In this document: one piece after another, positions 8,889-17,194 of the stretch
How positions within the stretch are numbered: the stretch's first letter is position 1
Layout: the number at the start of each line of letters is the position of its first letter
Assembly (NCBI RefSeq): GCF_001421745.1
Contig: NZ_LMKW01000011.1
Location: 310,001 to 374,000, forward strand
Direction: 5' to 3'
From: Sphingomonas sp. Leaf230
Lineage (GTDB): Bacteria > Pseudomonadota > Alphaproteobacteria > Sphingomonadales > Sphingomonadaceae
Length of the DNA stretch: 64,000 nt
Made by a program: the position numbers and the translations under genes
The notes under the pieces: generated by a model
Database searches by the model: none
Told to the model about the DNA's origin: nothing
Seen by the model: the letters and a program-made list of their open reading frames with translations, nothing else

Positions 8889-10007
8889 GTGAGAAACATC
8901 GCCGATACCCTCGCCCGCATGGCGCGCGCCGGAGCGCCGACGCCGCGCGACACTGCGCCCAGCCGCCTGACGCCACTGGCCGAATTCGGGACCAATCCGG
9001 GCGCGCTGCTCGGCTTCAGCTACGTTCCAGCCGACCTGCGCGCGAACGCCCCACTGGTCGTCGTCCTCCACGGCTGCACGCAGACCGCGGTAGGCTATGA
9101 CCACGGCTCAGGCTGGTCGAAGCTCGCCGATCGCGCAGGCTTCGCGCTTATCTTCCCCGAGCAGACGCGCGCGAACAATCCTAACCTCTGCTTTAACTGG
9201 TTCGCGTCGGAAGACACCGCGCAGACCGGGGGCGAGGCGGAATCGATCGCGCAGATGACCGAGACCATGATCGCGCGCCACGGCCTCGACAGCAGCCGCG
9301 TGTACGTCACCGGGCTGTCGGCGGGCGGCGCGATGACGATGGCGATGCTCGCCACGCGGCCGGATCTGTTCGCCGGCGGCGCGGTGATCGGCGGCCTCGC
9401 CTACGGTACCGCGACCGGCGTGTCGCAGGCGCTCGACCGGATGCGCGGGCACGGCGATACCAGCGACACCGCACTGGTCGACATGGTCCGCAGCGGCGCG
9501 CGCGGGCATGACGGACGCTGGCCGACGCTCGCGATCTGGCACGGCGGCGCGGACGCGACGGTGAGCGTGGCGAACGCCGACACGATCGCGCGGCAATGGC
9601 GCGGCATCCACGGCGTCGATGCGAAGGCCGTGCGCACCGAGCGGATAGGCACCGCCGTCCACCGGATCTGGTCAGACGCGGAAGGCCGCGATGTCGTCGA
9701 GGACTGGACCGTGCCGGGCATGGGCCACGGCACGCCGATCGATCCGTTGCGCGGCGAGCGCTTGGGCGCCGCGGGGCCGTTCATGCTCGACGTCGGAATC
9801 TCTAGCACGGCGGTGATCGCGAAGTCCTGGGGTCTGGTTGCGGCGGCAAAGGTGGAAACCGCGGTCAAGCCGGCACCGGTCGAACGCGTCGCCAAGATCG
9901 CGATTCCCGTCTCGCCGAAGCCTGCGTCGAAGCCCCGCGCCGAAGCCCCCGCGGGTCTCCAGGCGACGATCGAGAACGCCCTCCGCGCTGCTGGGTTGAT
10001 GCGGTAG
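8889..10007 (+). CDS. PHB-depolymerase-family (LpqC-like) esterase
   Basis: Alpha/beta hydrolase of 372 residues of the esterase family used for polyhydroxybutyrate depolymerase catalytic domains. Visible are the oxyanion LHGCTQ near residue 58, the nucleophile Ser144 in GLSAGGAMT, and a late histidine in PGMGHGTPID. The GTG at 8889 is the likely start, with a weak AAAGG upstream. No signal peptide is evident. The C-terminal 80 residues are a charged, Ala/Pro/Lys-rich tail (VKPAPVERVAKIAIPVSPKP) of unknown use. The substrate may be a polyester or a small ester. It is a single gene, not obviously linked to the bio operon. Confidence 0.8.
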   Translation: MRNIADTLARMARAGAPTPRDTAPSRLTPLAEFGTNPGALLGFSYVPADLRANAPLVVVLHGCTQTAVGYDHGSGWSKLADRAGFALIFPEQTRANNPNLCFNWFASEDTAQTGGEAESIAQMTETMIARHGLDSSRVYVTGLSAGGAMTMAMLATRPDLFAGGAVIGGLAYGTATGVSQALDRMRGHGDTSDTALVDMVRSGARGHDGRWPTLAIWHGGADATVSVANADTIARQWRGIHGVDAKAVRTERIGTAVHRIWSDAEGRDVVEDWTVPGMGHGTPIDPLRGERLGAAGPFMLDVGISSTAVIAKSWGLVAAAKVETAVKPAPVERVAKIAIPVSPKPASKPRAEAPAGLQATIENALRAAGLMR

Positions 10008-10050
10008 GATAGAGATCAGCGTGGGGTCGGACGTCAGCGCGCGCGCGCCC

Positions 10051-10132
10051 CGTCATCTTGACGAAAGTCAGGATCCAGAGCCAAATAGGACACCATCCGT
10101 TACCCTGGATCCTGACTTTCGTCAGGATGACG
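10051..10132. repeat. 82-bp double-hairpin repeat, type A (copy 1)
   Basis: Inverted element with ends CGTCATCTTGACGAAAG and GACTTTCGTCAGGATGACG. Each end contains its own short hairpin (TGACgaaaGTCA; CCTGACtttcGTCAGG), with GGATCCAGAGCC inside the left arm. The five copies in the window are all 82-83 bp long. This and the next repeat fill most of the 350-bp gene-free stretch 10008-10357, in which I see no gene. Confidence 0.85.
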
Positions 10133-10190
10133 GAGTGGTTGGGAAGCGTTGGGCAATTCGACCCGTGCCCTTCCATCGCATCGCGCCCTG

Positions 10191-10311
10191 ATCCTCCCCC
10201 GCCAGGGGGAGGTGGCAGGCACTTCGCCTGACGGAGGGGGCGGCATGGACAACCATAGTTGCGCGTTTTCACCCTCCGCCACCTAACGCGCCTGCCTGAC
10301 AGGGGGAGGAT
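10191..10311. repeat. 121-bp inverted repeat, type E
   Basis: Terminal arms ATCCTCCCCCGCCAGGGGGA and CAGGGGGAGGAT face each other, with inner segments GGTGGCAGGC and GCGCCTGCC that also pair. It is the only copy of this type seen here, and together with the type A copy before it occupies the gap ahead of the MATE gene. It has no coding potential. Confidence 0.7.
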
Positions 10312-10357
10312 CGACGGGAGCAATCGACAAGCCGCGCAACCCGGCTAAAGCCACCGC

Positions 10358-11731
10358 ATGACGTCCACCCCTCCCCGCCCCTGGCGCACCGAGTTCGCCG
10401 CCACGCTGAAACTCGCCTGGCCGCTGGTCGCGACAAATCTCGCCCAGGCGCTGGTCGGCGCTACCGACGTCGCGATGCTGGGCCGGCTCGGGTCGGACAC
10501 GCTGGCGGCGGCGACGCTCGGCCTCAACCTCTACCTCGTCTTCCTGATCTTCGGGATGGGCCTCACTACCGCCGCCGTCCCGATGATCGCACGCGAGCGC
10601 GGCGCGCGGCCGCATGCGGTACGCGACATCCGGCGAACCGTGCGCCAGACGATATGGGTCGCCGCCACCCTCTGCCTGCCATCGTGGATCGTGCTGTGGA
10701 ACGCCGAGCCGATCCTAGTCCATCTGCTCGACCAGGATCCGCTGCTCGCGCACGAAGCCGCAAGGTTCGTGCGCGCGGTGATGTGGGGAATGCTGCCGAG
10801 CCTCTGCTTCCTCGTGCTACGCGCATTCGTCGCCGCGCTTGAGAAACCCGCCTGGTCGCTGGTGGTGATGGTCGGGCTGCTGGTCGTCAACGCCGGGCTC
10901 AACTGGCTGCTGATCTTCGGTCATGCCGGCCTCCCCGCGCTCGGGCTGCTCGGCTCGGGAATGGCGAGCAGCATCGCCAACGGCCTGAGCTTCGTCGCGA
11001 TGGCGGCGGTCATCGTCTATGCCACGCCGTTCCGCCGCTACCGCCTGCTCGGCCGGTTCTGGCGCGCCGACTGGCCGCGATACCGCGCGGTCTGGACGCT
11101 CGGCCTGCCGATCGCGATCACGCTCGGGTTCGAATCCACCGTGTTCATCGCCGCGGTGTTCCTGATGGGGCTGCTCGGCACCGTGCCGCTCGCCGCGCAC
11201 GCGATCGCGATCCAGATCGCCAGCGTCACCTTCATGGTCCCGCTCGGCATCGCGCAGGCGGCGACGATCCGCGTCGGCCTGGCGTCGGGACGTGGCGACC
11301 GGGCCGGCATAGGGCGCGCAGGTTGGGCGGCGTTCGCAATCGGCGAGAGCTTCATGGTGCTGACCGCCGCGCTGCTGATCCTCGCCCCACAAATGCTGAT
11401 CGGCATTATCCTCGACGTCGATGCGCCTGCGAACGCACCAGTGGTGGCGCTGGCGATCTCGCTGCTCGCGGTGGCTGCGATATTCCAGGTGGTGGACGGC
11501 GCACAGGTGATCGGCGCGGGGATGTTGCGCGGATTGGGGGATACCACGGTGCCGATGATCTTCGCCGCGATCGGCTATTGGGGGATCGGCATCGGGGTCG
11601 GCGCGTGGCTCGCCTTTGCCCGCGGCTGGGGCGGCGTCGGTATCTGGACCGGGCTGGCGACCGGATTGGCCGTGGTATCGGTGCTGATGATGGCTCGGTG
11701 GCAGGCGCGCGAGCGGCTCGGCCTCGGTTGA
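10358..11731 (+). CDS. MATE-family efflux transporter (NorM-like)
   Basis: Inner-membrane protein of 457 residues with twelve predicted membrane segments in two halves, beginning AWPLVATNLAQALVGATDVAM. It is expected to export cationic drugs or metabolites in exchange for Na+ or H+. The first helix motif and the internal repeat (second half from about residue 245, LGLPIAITLGFESTVFIAA) are typical. The start ATG lies downstream of two palindromic repeats, so it has its own promoter or none visible. Substrate unknown. Confidence 0.88.
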   Translation: MTSTPPRPWRTEFAATLKLAWPLVATNLAQALVGATDVAMLGRLGSDTLAAATLGLNLYLVFLIFGMGLTTAAVPMIARERGARPHAVRDIRRTVRQTIWVAATLCLPSWIVLWNAEPILVHLLDQDPLLAHEAARFVRAVMWGMLPSLCFLVLRAFVAALEKPAWSLVVMVGLLVVNAGLNWLLIFGHAGLPALGLLGSGMASSIANGLSFVAMAAVIVYATPFRRYRLLGRFWRADWPRYRAVWTLGLPIAITLGFESTVFIAAVFLMGLLGTVPLAAHAIAIQIASVTFMVPLGIAQAATIRVGLASGRGDRAGIGRAGWAAFAIGESFMVLTAALLILAPQMLIGIILDVDAPANAPVVALAISLLAVAAIFQVVDGAQVIGAGMLRGLGDTTVPMIFAAIGYWGIGIGVGAWLAFARGWGGVGIWTGLATGLAVVSVLMMARWQARERLGLG

Positions 11732-11816
11732 CGCTCCGATGGGCGTGTTTTCGCGATGGGCCGGTACCGATAACACGTGGAGCGCGTTAACATATATTGC
11801 ACCACGGGAGCCTAAC

Positions 11817-12038
11817 ATGTCCGACCCAGACCGTATCGTCGCGATCGGGCTCCTCACGCAGCGCGACGTGTTTGCGCTGGGCCACGATCTTTCGCGCGTC
11901 TATCCTATCGACGAGGCCCCCTGCTTCGGCGCGTTGCTCGGCGCGATCGACGACGCCGACCGCGCGTTTCACCGCGAGCACGATGCCCGCCAATCGCTTG
12001 CGGATCAGCAGATCAAGGTTGCAACACAAGCACGCTAG
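11817..12038 (+). CDS. Small hypothetical protein, 73 residues
   Basis: I do not recognise a family. It is a soluble, acidic-to-neutral small protein with the segments MSDPDRIVAIGLLTQRDV and RVYPIDEAPCFGALLGAIDD; no signal peptide or membrane helix. ATG 11817 is preferred over a longer frame beginning at 11739 because GGGAG lies about 7 nt upstream and codon use is normal from there. It lies between the MATE and MAPEG genes on the same strand. Probably real, but function unknown. Confidence 0.6.
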   Translation: MSDPDRIVAIGLLTQRDVFALGHDLSRVYPIDEAPCFGALLGAIDDADRAFHREHDARQSLADQQIKVATQAR

Positions 12039-12075
12039 CAGCGTTCGAGACCCGCTGCCCTAGCGGAGATCGATC

Positions 12076-12474
12076 ATGACGCATTTACCGACGGAATTGC
12101 TGCTGCTCGGCTGGTCGACGGTGTTGCTGTTCACATACATCATGATCCAGGGGCAGACCGCGACGCGCGACCGCGGGCTCGACTGGAACGCGGGACCCCG
12201 CGACGGCGAGCAGAAGCCGCTCGGCGATATGGCTGGTCGCGCCGAACGTGCGCTGAAGAATTTCCAGGAAACCTACCCCGTCTTCATCGCGCTTGCGCTG
12301 GGGCTGGCCGTGACCGATCGCACCGGCGGGCTGGGTGCGATCGGCGCATGGCTCTGGTTCGGTGCGAGGATCGCGTACATCCCGCTCTACCTGTTCGGGA
12401 TCAAATATGTCCGCAGCCTGTGTTGGACGGTGTCTATCCTCAGCCTGCTGCTGATGCTGATACGCTTCCTCTAA
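12076..12474 (+). CDS. MAPEG-family integral membrane protein
   Basis: A 132-residue protein with four predicted membrane helices. The MAPEG signature is visible: a loop with RAERALKNFQETYPVF (about residues 55-70) after the first helix and ARIAYIPLYLFGIKYVRSL near the end. Human relatives are glutathione transferases or eicosanoid enzymes; the bacterial substrate is unknown. It converges on mmsB with a 3-bp gap and no visible terminator. Confidence 0.85.
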   Translation: MTHLPTELLLLGWSTVLLFTYIMIQGQTATRDRGLDWNAGPRDGEQKPLGDMAGRAERALKNFQETYPVFIALALGLAVTDRTGGLGAIGAWLWFGARIAYIPLYLFGIKYVRSLCWTVSILSLLLMLIRFL

Positions 12475-12477
12475 GAC

Positions 12478-13353
12478 CTAACCGCGCAGCGTGCGGATGA
12501 TCGCGGAGAAGTCGAGACCGCCCTGTCCGGCCTCGGCGAACGCCTCGTAACGCTCGGCTGCCTTCGCGCCCATCGGCGTATCGGCACCAGTGTCCTTCGC
12601 TGCCGCCATCGCAAGCCGTAGGTCCTTGAGCATAAGCGCCGCCGCGAAACCGCCCTGATAGTCATGATCGGCGGGCGTATCGGGACCGATGCCGGGGAGC
12701 GGCGCATAGGTCGTCATCGACCAGCTCTGCCCCGACGAAACGCTGGCGATGTCGTAGAACGCCTGCGCATCGAGCCCGAGCTTCTCCGCCAGCACGAACG
12801 CCTCGCAGGTCACGATCATCGTCGCGCCGAGGATCATGTTGTTGCAGATCTTCGCCGCCTGTCCCGCGCCGTTCGCGCCCGCGTGGATCACCGCCTTGCC
12901 CATGTCGGCAAGGATCCCCTGCGCGCGGTCGAACGCCTCCGCCGACCCACCGACCATGAACGTGAGCGTCCCCGCGTTCGCCGCGCCGATCCCGCCGGAG
13001 ACGGGCGCGTCGACCGCGACGAGGCCCTTCGCCTGCGCAGCCGCAGCGACTTCCTTGGCGGTGGCCACGTCGATCGTCGAGCAGTCGATCAGGATCGCGG
13101 ACGGCGCCGCGACGACGAACAGCGCGTCATAGACCTCGGCGACATGCTTGCCGGCGGGGAGCATCGTCACGACCGCCTCGGCACCGTCGGCGGCTTCGGC
13201 AGCGGACGCCACCGGCAGGCATCCGGCGGCCTTCGCCTTGTCGAGCGCATCGGCACTCAGATCGAACGCGCGAACGTCGTGGCCCTTCTTCGCGAGGTTC
13301 GCCGCCATCCCGCCGCCCATGTTGCCGAGCCCGATGAAACCGATCCGTGCCAT
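12478..13353 (-). CDS. mmsB: 3-hydroxyisobutyrate dehydrogenase
   Basis: NAD-dependent enzyme of 291 residues that converts 3-hydroxyisobutyrate to methylmalonate semialdehyde in valine breakdown. N-terminal Rossmann GLGNMGGGMAANL (residues 7-19), the substrate motif DAPVSGGIGAANAGTL and the catalytic lysine in GAGQAAKICNNMIL are present. The frame extends upstream into a palindromic repeat, but ATG 13353 gives the true family N-terminus MARIGFIGLGNMG. It is the last gene of the minus-strand valine block. Confidence 0.93.
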   Translation of the reverse strand: MARIGFIGLGNMGGGMAANLAKKGHDVRAFDLSADALDKAKAAGCLPVASAAEAADGAEAVVTMLPAGKHVAEVYDALFVVAAPSAILIDCSTIDVATAKEVAAAAQAKGLVAVDAPVSGGIGAANAGTLTFMVGGSAEAFDRAQGILADMGKAVIHAGANGAGQAAKICNNMILGATMIVTCEAFVLAEKLGLDAQAFYDIASVSSGQSWSMTTYAPLPGIGPDTPADHDYQGGFAAALMLKDLRLAMAAAKDTGADTPMGAKAAERYEAFAEAGQGGLDFSAIIRTLRG

Positions 13354-13372
13354 GTTCTCTCTCCTAATCTTG

Positions 13373-13480
13373 CTCCCCTCCCGTTCACGGGAGGGGTTGG
13401 GGGAGGGCGGTGCCACAATCAAAGCGTCGGCAGTCGCGGCAGGCCCCTCCCCTGACCCCTCCCGCAAGCGGGAGGGGAAT
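13373..13480. repeat. 108-bp inverted repeat, type D (copy 1)
   Basis: Arms CTCCCCTCCCGTTCACGGGA and CTCCCGCAAGCGGGAGGGGA each form a hairpin and pair with each other; the middle is not conserved. It lies between mmsB and the enoyl-CoA hydratase gene. Related copies lie at 22683-22797, 63463-63576 and, in a coding region, 61174-61328. Confidence 0.8.
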
Positions 13481-13485
13481 TACGA

Positions 13486-14262
13486 TCATTTCCCCGTCCA
13501 GGTCCCGGCGCGCTTCTCGACGAACGCAGCCATGCCTTCGCTCTGGTCCTCAGTCCCGAACAGCCCGTGGAACAGCCGTCGCTCGAACTGGACGCCCATC
13601 GCGAGCCCGGTCTCGAACGCCGCGTTGACCATTTCCTTGTTCGCCAGCACCGCCAGCGGCGCCATCGCAGCGATCGTGGTCGCGGTCTTCACCGCCTCCT
13701 CGACCAGCTCGTCTGCCGGCACGATCCGCGAGACCAGCCCCGAGCGCTCCGCTTCGGCGGCATCCATCATCCGCCCGGTCAGGCACATCTCCATCGCCTT
13801 GGCCTTGCCGACCGCGCGCGTCAGCCGCTGCGATCCGCCCATGCCGGGAGACACGGCGAGCTTGATCTCGGGCTGGCCGAACTTGGCGGTATCGGCGGCT
13901 AGGATGAAGTCGCACATCATCGCCAGCTCGCACCCGCCGCCGAGCGCATAGCCCGCGACCGCCGCGATCACCGGTTTGCGCGTCCGCGTGAAATTCTCCC
14001 ACCCCGCGAAGAAGTTGCTCGCGTACATCTCCGCGAAGCCCTGCGACTGCATCTCCTTGATGTCCGCCCCCGCCGCGAACGCCTTCGCGCTCCCAGTCAG
14101 CACGGCACACCCCTGCGACGCATCCGCATCGAACGCGGCGAACGCAGCGATCAGGTCCACGAGCACCTGCGAATTGAGCGCGTTCAGCGCCTGGGGCCGG
14201 TTCAGCGTGACGAGCGTAACGCCACCGCGCTGCTCGACCAGGATCGTTTCGTATTCGGCCAT
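13486..14262 (-). CDS. Enoyl-CoA hydratase (probable methacrylyl-CoA hydratase)
   Basis: Crotonase-family enzyme of 258 residues; in this cluster it most likely hydrates methacrylyl-CoA to 3-hydroxyisobutyryl-CoA. Oxyanion-hole segment [11 protein letters not shown], and the two catalytic glutamates in [12 protein letters not shown] and [16 protein letters not shown], are in place. ATG 14262 follows GGAG by six bases; a TTG four codons upstream is less likely. It could also act on other short enoyl-CoAs. Confidence 0.88.
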   Translation of the reverse strand: MAEYETILVEQRGGVTLVTLNRPQALNALNSQVLVDLIAAFAAFDADASQGCAVLTGSAKAFAAGADIKEMQSQGFAEMYASNFFAGWENFTRTRKPVIAAVAGYALGGGCELAMMCDFILAADTAKFGQPEIKLAVSPGMGGSQRLTRAVGKAKAMEMCLTGRMMDAAEAERSGLVSRIVPADELVEEAVKTATTIAAMAPLAVLANKEMVNAAFETGLAMGVQFERRLFHGLFGTEDQSEGMAAFVEKRAGTWTGK

Positions 14263-14280
14263 GTCGTTCTCCAATTACTA

Positions 14281-14363
14281 CGTCATCCTGGACTCGATCC
14301 AGGATCCAGAGCCACACATGTGGGCATCTGTAACTCTGGATCCTGACTTTCGTCAGGATGACG
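14281..14363. repeat. 83-bp double-hairpin repeat, type A (copy 2)
   Basis: Left hairpin CCTGGActcgaTCCAGG, right hairpin CCTGACtttcGTCAGG, both inside CGTCAT.../...GATGACG ends, with GATCCAGAGCCAC and CTCTGGATC inside. The left stem sequence differs from copy 1 but still pairs. Located between two valine-pathway genes. Confidence 0.85.
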
Positions 14364-14365
14364 AG

Positions 14366-15409
14366 TCAGCCCGGCGTCCACGCCTCATGCTCAGGCAACG
14401 GCGCGAAGATCTGGTCGATTACGTGATCGGTCACATCCTCGGGCGTCGCAGGGTCCCAACGCGGCGCATTGTCCTTGTCGACGATTACTGCCCGCACGCC
14501 CTCGATGAAGTCATGCCGCTGCACGACGTGCGCGCCGACCGCATATTCCTGCAGCATCTCATCCGCGAAATTCGCCATCCCCGCCCCCTCGCGGAGCAGC
14601 CGGAGCGACACCTTCATCGTCTGCGGCGACTTGGTCTTCAGCGTCGCGAGCGTCTGCGTTGCCCACTCCCCACCATCGGCGTCGAGTGCAGCGTAAATCT
14701 CCTCCAGCACGTCCGACGCGAAAAGCTGGTCGATCTCGTCCTTGCGAGCCAAGATCTTCGCGTCGGGTGCCGACGTGGCCAACGCGTCCAGCACGCCCGC
14801 GATATCCTGAGGCGTCTCCGCAATCCGCGCCTTGGCCGTATCGACCGTATCGCTCGCGAGATACTGCGTCGCCAACCCGAGCGCGAGACACTCCGCGCCA
14901 TCCAGCCGGTGCCCGGTCAGCGCGAGATACTGTCCGATCCGCCCCGGCAAACGCGACAAATACCAGCCACCGCCGACGTCCGGGAACAGCCCGATCCCCG
15001 TCTCCGGCATCGCGAACTTGGTGTTCTCGGTTGCCACCCGGTATCGGCACGGCAGCGCAAGGCCGACGCCGCCGCCCATCGTGATCCCGTCCATGAACGC
15101 GACGATCGGCTTGGCATAGGTGAACAGCCGGTGGTTCATCCGGTACTCGGCATGAAAGAACGCCCGCGCCTCGACGCCGTCGGTCGCGCCCGAGGCTGCA
15201 AGCATGCGGATATCCCCGCCAGCGCAAAACCCACGCCCCTCGACATGATCGACTACGATCGCCTCGACCGCCGCATCGCCACGAGCCGCCTCCAGCGCCT
15301 CGAGCACGCCATCGCACATCGCCAAATTTAGCGCGTGCAGTGCCTTAGGCCGATTGAGACGAATACGGCCGACAGGCCCTTCACTCTCGACGATCAGATC
15401 ATCGGTCAC
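14366..15409 (-). CDS. 3-hydroxyisobutyryl-CoA hydrolase
   Basis: Crotonase-fold thioesterase of 347 residues that releases 3-hydroxyisobutyrate, protecting the valine pathway from toxic methacrylyl-CoA. GRGFCAGGDIRMLA near residue 60, MGGGVGLALPCRYRVATE and the family signature PETGIGLFPDVGGGWYLSRL (around 140-160) distinguish it from ordinary hydratases, as does the extra C-terminal 90 residues. It lies between the hydratase and acyl-CoA dehydrogenase genes on the same strand. Confidence 0.9.
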   Translation of the reverse strand: MTDDLIVESEGPVGRIRLNRPKALHALNLAMCDGVLEALEAARGDAAVEAIVVDHVEGRGFCAGGDIRMLAASGATDGVEARAFFHAEYRMNHRLFTYAKPIVAFMDGITMGGGVGLALPCRYRVATENTKFAMPETGIGLFPDVGGGWYLSRLPGRIGQYLALTGHRLDGAECLALGLATQYLASDTVDTAKARIAETPQDIAGVLDALATSAPDAKILARKDEIDQLFASDVLEEIYAALDADGGEWATQTLATLKTKSPQTMKVSLRLLREGAGMANFADEMLQEYAVGAHVVQRHDFIEGVRAVIVDKDNAPRWDPATPEDVTDHVIDQIFAPLPEHEAWTPG

Positions 15410-15430
15410 GCGGTCACCTCCAAAGCACCA

Positions 15431-15497
15431 TCTCCGCGCCTCCGCGTCTCCGCGTGCAAAAATTCTTGATTCACGCGGAGACGCGGAGCCGCGGAGC
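15431..15497. repeat. 67-bp inverted repeat, type F
   Basis: Arms CTCCGCGTCTCCGCGTG and CACGCGGAGACGCGGAG form a long, nearly perfect hairpin with an AT-rich loop (AATTCTTGATT). It lies between the hydrolase and isobutyryl-CoA dehydrogenase genes; it may stabilise or end the transcript, though no T-run follows. Confidence 0.75.
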
Positions 15498-15524
15498 AGA
15501 AGGAATGAGCGAAGCTGCGCGGAC

Positions 15525-16670
15525 TCACTGCCGCGTCAGTTCGCGGCCGACGATCATCCGCATGACCTGGTTTGTCCCCTCCAGGATCGAATGAACCCGC
15601 AGATCACGCCAAAAGCGTTCGATCGGATAGTCCTGCAGATACCCGTAACCGCCATGCAACTGCAACGCGCGGTCGACCACCGAAGACCCCGTGTCCGTCG
15701 CCAGCCGCTTCGCCATCGCCGCGAACTTGGTCTTGTCGGGCGCGTTCGCCGTCACCTTCGCCGCCGCGATGTAGAGCAGCGCGCGCGCCGCCTCCAGTTC
15801 GGTCGCCATGTCCGCCAGCATGAACTGCGTGTTCTGGAAGTCCGCGATTGCCTTCCCGAACTGCTTGCGGTCCTTGGTATAGGCGATCGCCTCGTCGAGA
15901 CACCGCTGCGCACCGCCAAGCGAGCACGCGCCGATGTTCAGCCGCCCGCCATCGAGCCCCATCATCGCGATCCGAAAGCCCTCGCCCTCGCCGCCGACCA
16001 TGTTCGCCCCCGGCACGCGGACGCCGTCGAAGATCACCTGCCGCGTCGGTTGCGAATGCCAGCCGAGCTTCTTCTCGTTCGCGCCGAACGACACGCCCGG
16101 CATGTCCTTCTCGATCACGAGGCACGAGATGCCCTTGGGCCCGTCCTCACCGGTTCGGACCATCGTCACGTACACCTCGTTCTCGCCCGCACCCGAGATG
16201 AACTGCTTCGAGCCGGTCACGATCCAGTCGTCGCCGTCGCGGACGGCTCGCGTCTTCAGAGCAGCCGCGTCGGAACCCGACCCCGGCTCGGTCAGGCAAT
16301 AGCTGCCAAGCCGGTCCATCGTCACCATGCTGGGAAGGTACTTGTCCTTCACCGCAGCCGATCCGAACCGGTCGATCATCCACGCCGCCATGTTGTGGAT
16401 GCTGATGAACGCGCTCGTCGAAGGACAGCCATACGACATTGCCTCCATTATCAGCGCCGCCTCAAGCCGCCCGAGCGCGATCCCGCCACTCTCCTCGCTG
16501 ACATAGATCGCCGCGAAGCCGAGTTCGGCCGCCGCCTTGATCGTCTCGCGTGGAAAAATGTGCTTCTCGTCCCACTCGGCCGCGTGCGGTGTGATCCGGT
16601 CTGCGGTAAAGCGGCGCGCCAGCTCTTGGATTTCGCGCTGGTCGTCGGTGAGGTCGAACTGGTTGGTCAT
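15525..16670 (-). CDS. Isobutyryl-CoA dehydrogenase (acyl-CoA dehydrogenase family)
   Basis: FAD enzyme of 381 residues predicted to oxidise isobutyryl-CoA to methacrylyl-CoA. FAD-binding YCLTEPGSGSDA near residue 125, WIVTGSKQFISGAGE, and the catalytic glutamate Glu364 in VHSILEGTNQVMRM are present, as in short-branched and isobutyryl-CoA dehydrogenases. ATG 16670 (MTNQFDLTDDQ) is chosen because GGAAGAGAG precedes it; a second ATG 18 bases upstream lacks such a site. Substrate is inferred from the surrounding valine genes. Confidence 0.9.
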   Translation of the reverse strand: MTNQFDLTDDQREIQELARRFTADRITPHAAEWDEKHIFPRETIKAAAELGFAAIYVSEESGGIALGRLEAALIMEAMSYGCPSTSAFISIHNMAAWMIDRFGSAAVKDKYLPSMVTMDRLGSYCLTEPGSGSDAAALKTRAVRDGDDWIVTGSKQFISGAGENEVYVTMVRTGEDGPKGISCLVIEKDMPGVSFGANEKKLGWHSQPTRQVIFDGVRVPGANMVGGEGEGFRIAMMGLDGGRLNIGACSLGGAQRCLDEAIAYTKDRKQFGKAIADFQNTQFMLADMATELEAARALLYIAAAKVTANAPDKTKFAAMAKRLATDTGSSVVDRALQLHGGYGYLQDYPIERFWRDLRVHSILEGTNQVMRMIVGRELTRQ

Positions 16671-16682
16671 AGGTCTCTCTTC

Positions 16683-16764
16683 CGTCATGCTGGGCTCGAC
16701 CCAGCATCCAGAGCCAGGAACGCCGAAACTAGTGGCTCTGAATCCTGACTTTCGTCAGGATGAC
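16683..16764. repeat. 82-bp double-hairpin repeat, type A (copy 3), left of the GIY-YIG gene
   Basis: Left hairpin GCTGGGctcgaCCCAGC and right hairpin CCTGACtttcGTCAGG in the usual CGTCAT/ATGACG frame. The left stem has changed at both sides and still pairs. It abuts the GIY-YIG gene (its start is 17 bp away); the next copy begins inside the 3' end of that gene. Confidence 0.85.
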
Positions 16765-16780
16765 GACTTGGGGGAATGAT

Positions 16781-17104
16781 GTGGCTAGGCAACCCGCGGT
16801 CTATATCATGGCGAGCTGGCGCAACGGAACGCTGTACATCGGCGTGACGTCCAATCTGATGGCACGGATCGTTCAGCACCGCGAGGGTACATTCGATGGC
16901 TTCTCAAAACGATACGGCGTGAACCGGCTGGTGCGGTTCGCGATGGCCGACACGATGGAGGCGGCGATCACGCGCGAAAAGCAGATGAAGGTCTGGAAGC
17001 GTTCCTGGAAGATAGAACTAATCGAAACCGACAATCCAACCTGGCGCGATCTGGCCGAAGACTGGGGTTTCGAACCGTTCCCCACCCCAATCCCGTCATC
17101 CTGA
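16781..17104 (+). CDS. Small GIY-YIG endonuclease
   Basis: A 107-residue stand-alone GIY-YIG domain (UPF0213/YhbQ type). The three catalytic strands and residues are visible: Tyr8 in AVYIMAS, Tyr19 in LYIGVT, Arg29 in LMARIVQHRE and Glu66 in TREKQMK. GTG 16781 is preferred because GGGGGA lies five bases upstream; an ATG at 16760 falls inside the flanking repeat. It is the only plus-strand gene inside the minus-strand valine block and is bracketed by two type A repeats. Its last residues and stop codon are encoded by the right repeat. It may be a DNA nuclease linked to those repeats; that link is inference. Confidence 0.85.
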   Translation: MARQPAVYIMASWRNGTLYIGVTSNLMARIVQHREGTFDGFSKRYGVNRLVRFAMADTMEAAITREKQMKVWKRSWKIELIETDNPTWRDLAEDWGFEPFPTPIPSS

Positions 17105-17175
17105 CGAAAGTCAGGATCCAGAGCCACAGGCGTAGCGCCTCGTAAATCTGGATCCTGGATCAAGTCCAGGATGAC
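17094..17175. repeat. 82-bp double-hairpin repeat, type A (copy 4), right of the GIY-YIG gene
   Basis: Left hairpin CCTGACgaaaGTCAGG and right hairpin CCTGGAtcaagTCCAGG. It overlaps the last 11 bases of the GIY-YIG gene and supplies its TGA. Same length as the other copies; the middle 30 bases are unrelated. Lies 19 bp from the mmsA stop. Confidence 0.85.
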
Positions 17176-17194
17176 GCGATGGGCCGGCAACCTC

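Noticed and set aside
13354..13467. Extension of mmsB 38 codons upstream of ATG 13353
   Set aside because: The extra residues are encoded by the type D repeat, and the Rossmann motif expected at the N-terminus begins at ATG 13353.
15354..16748. Long plus-strand open frame opposite the isobutyryl-CoA dehydrogenase
   Set aside because: Arg/His-rich translation typical of an antisense shadow in GC-rich DNA; the minus-strand gene has clear family motifs.
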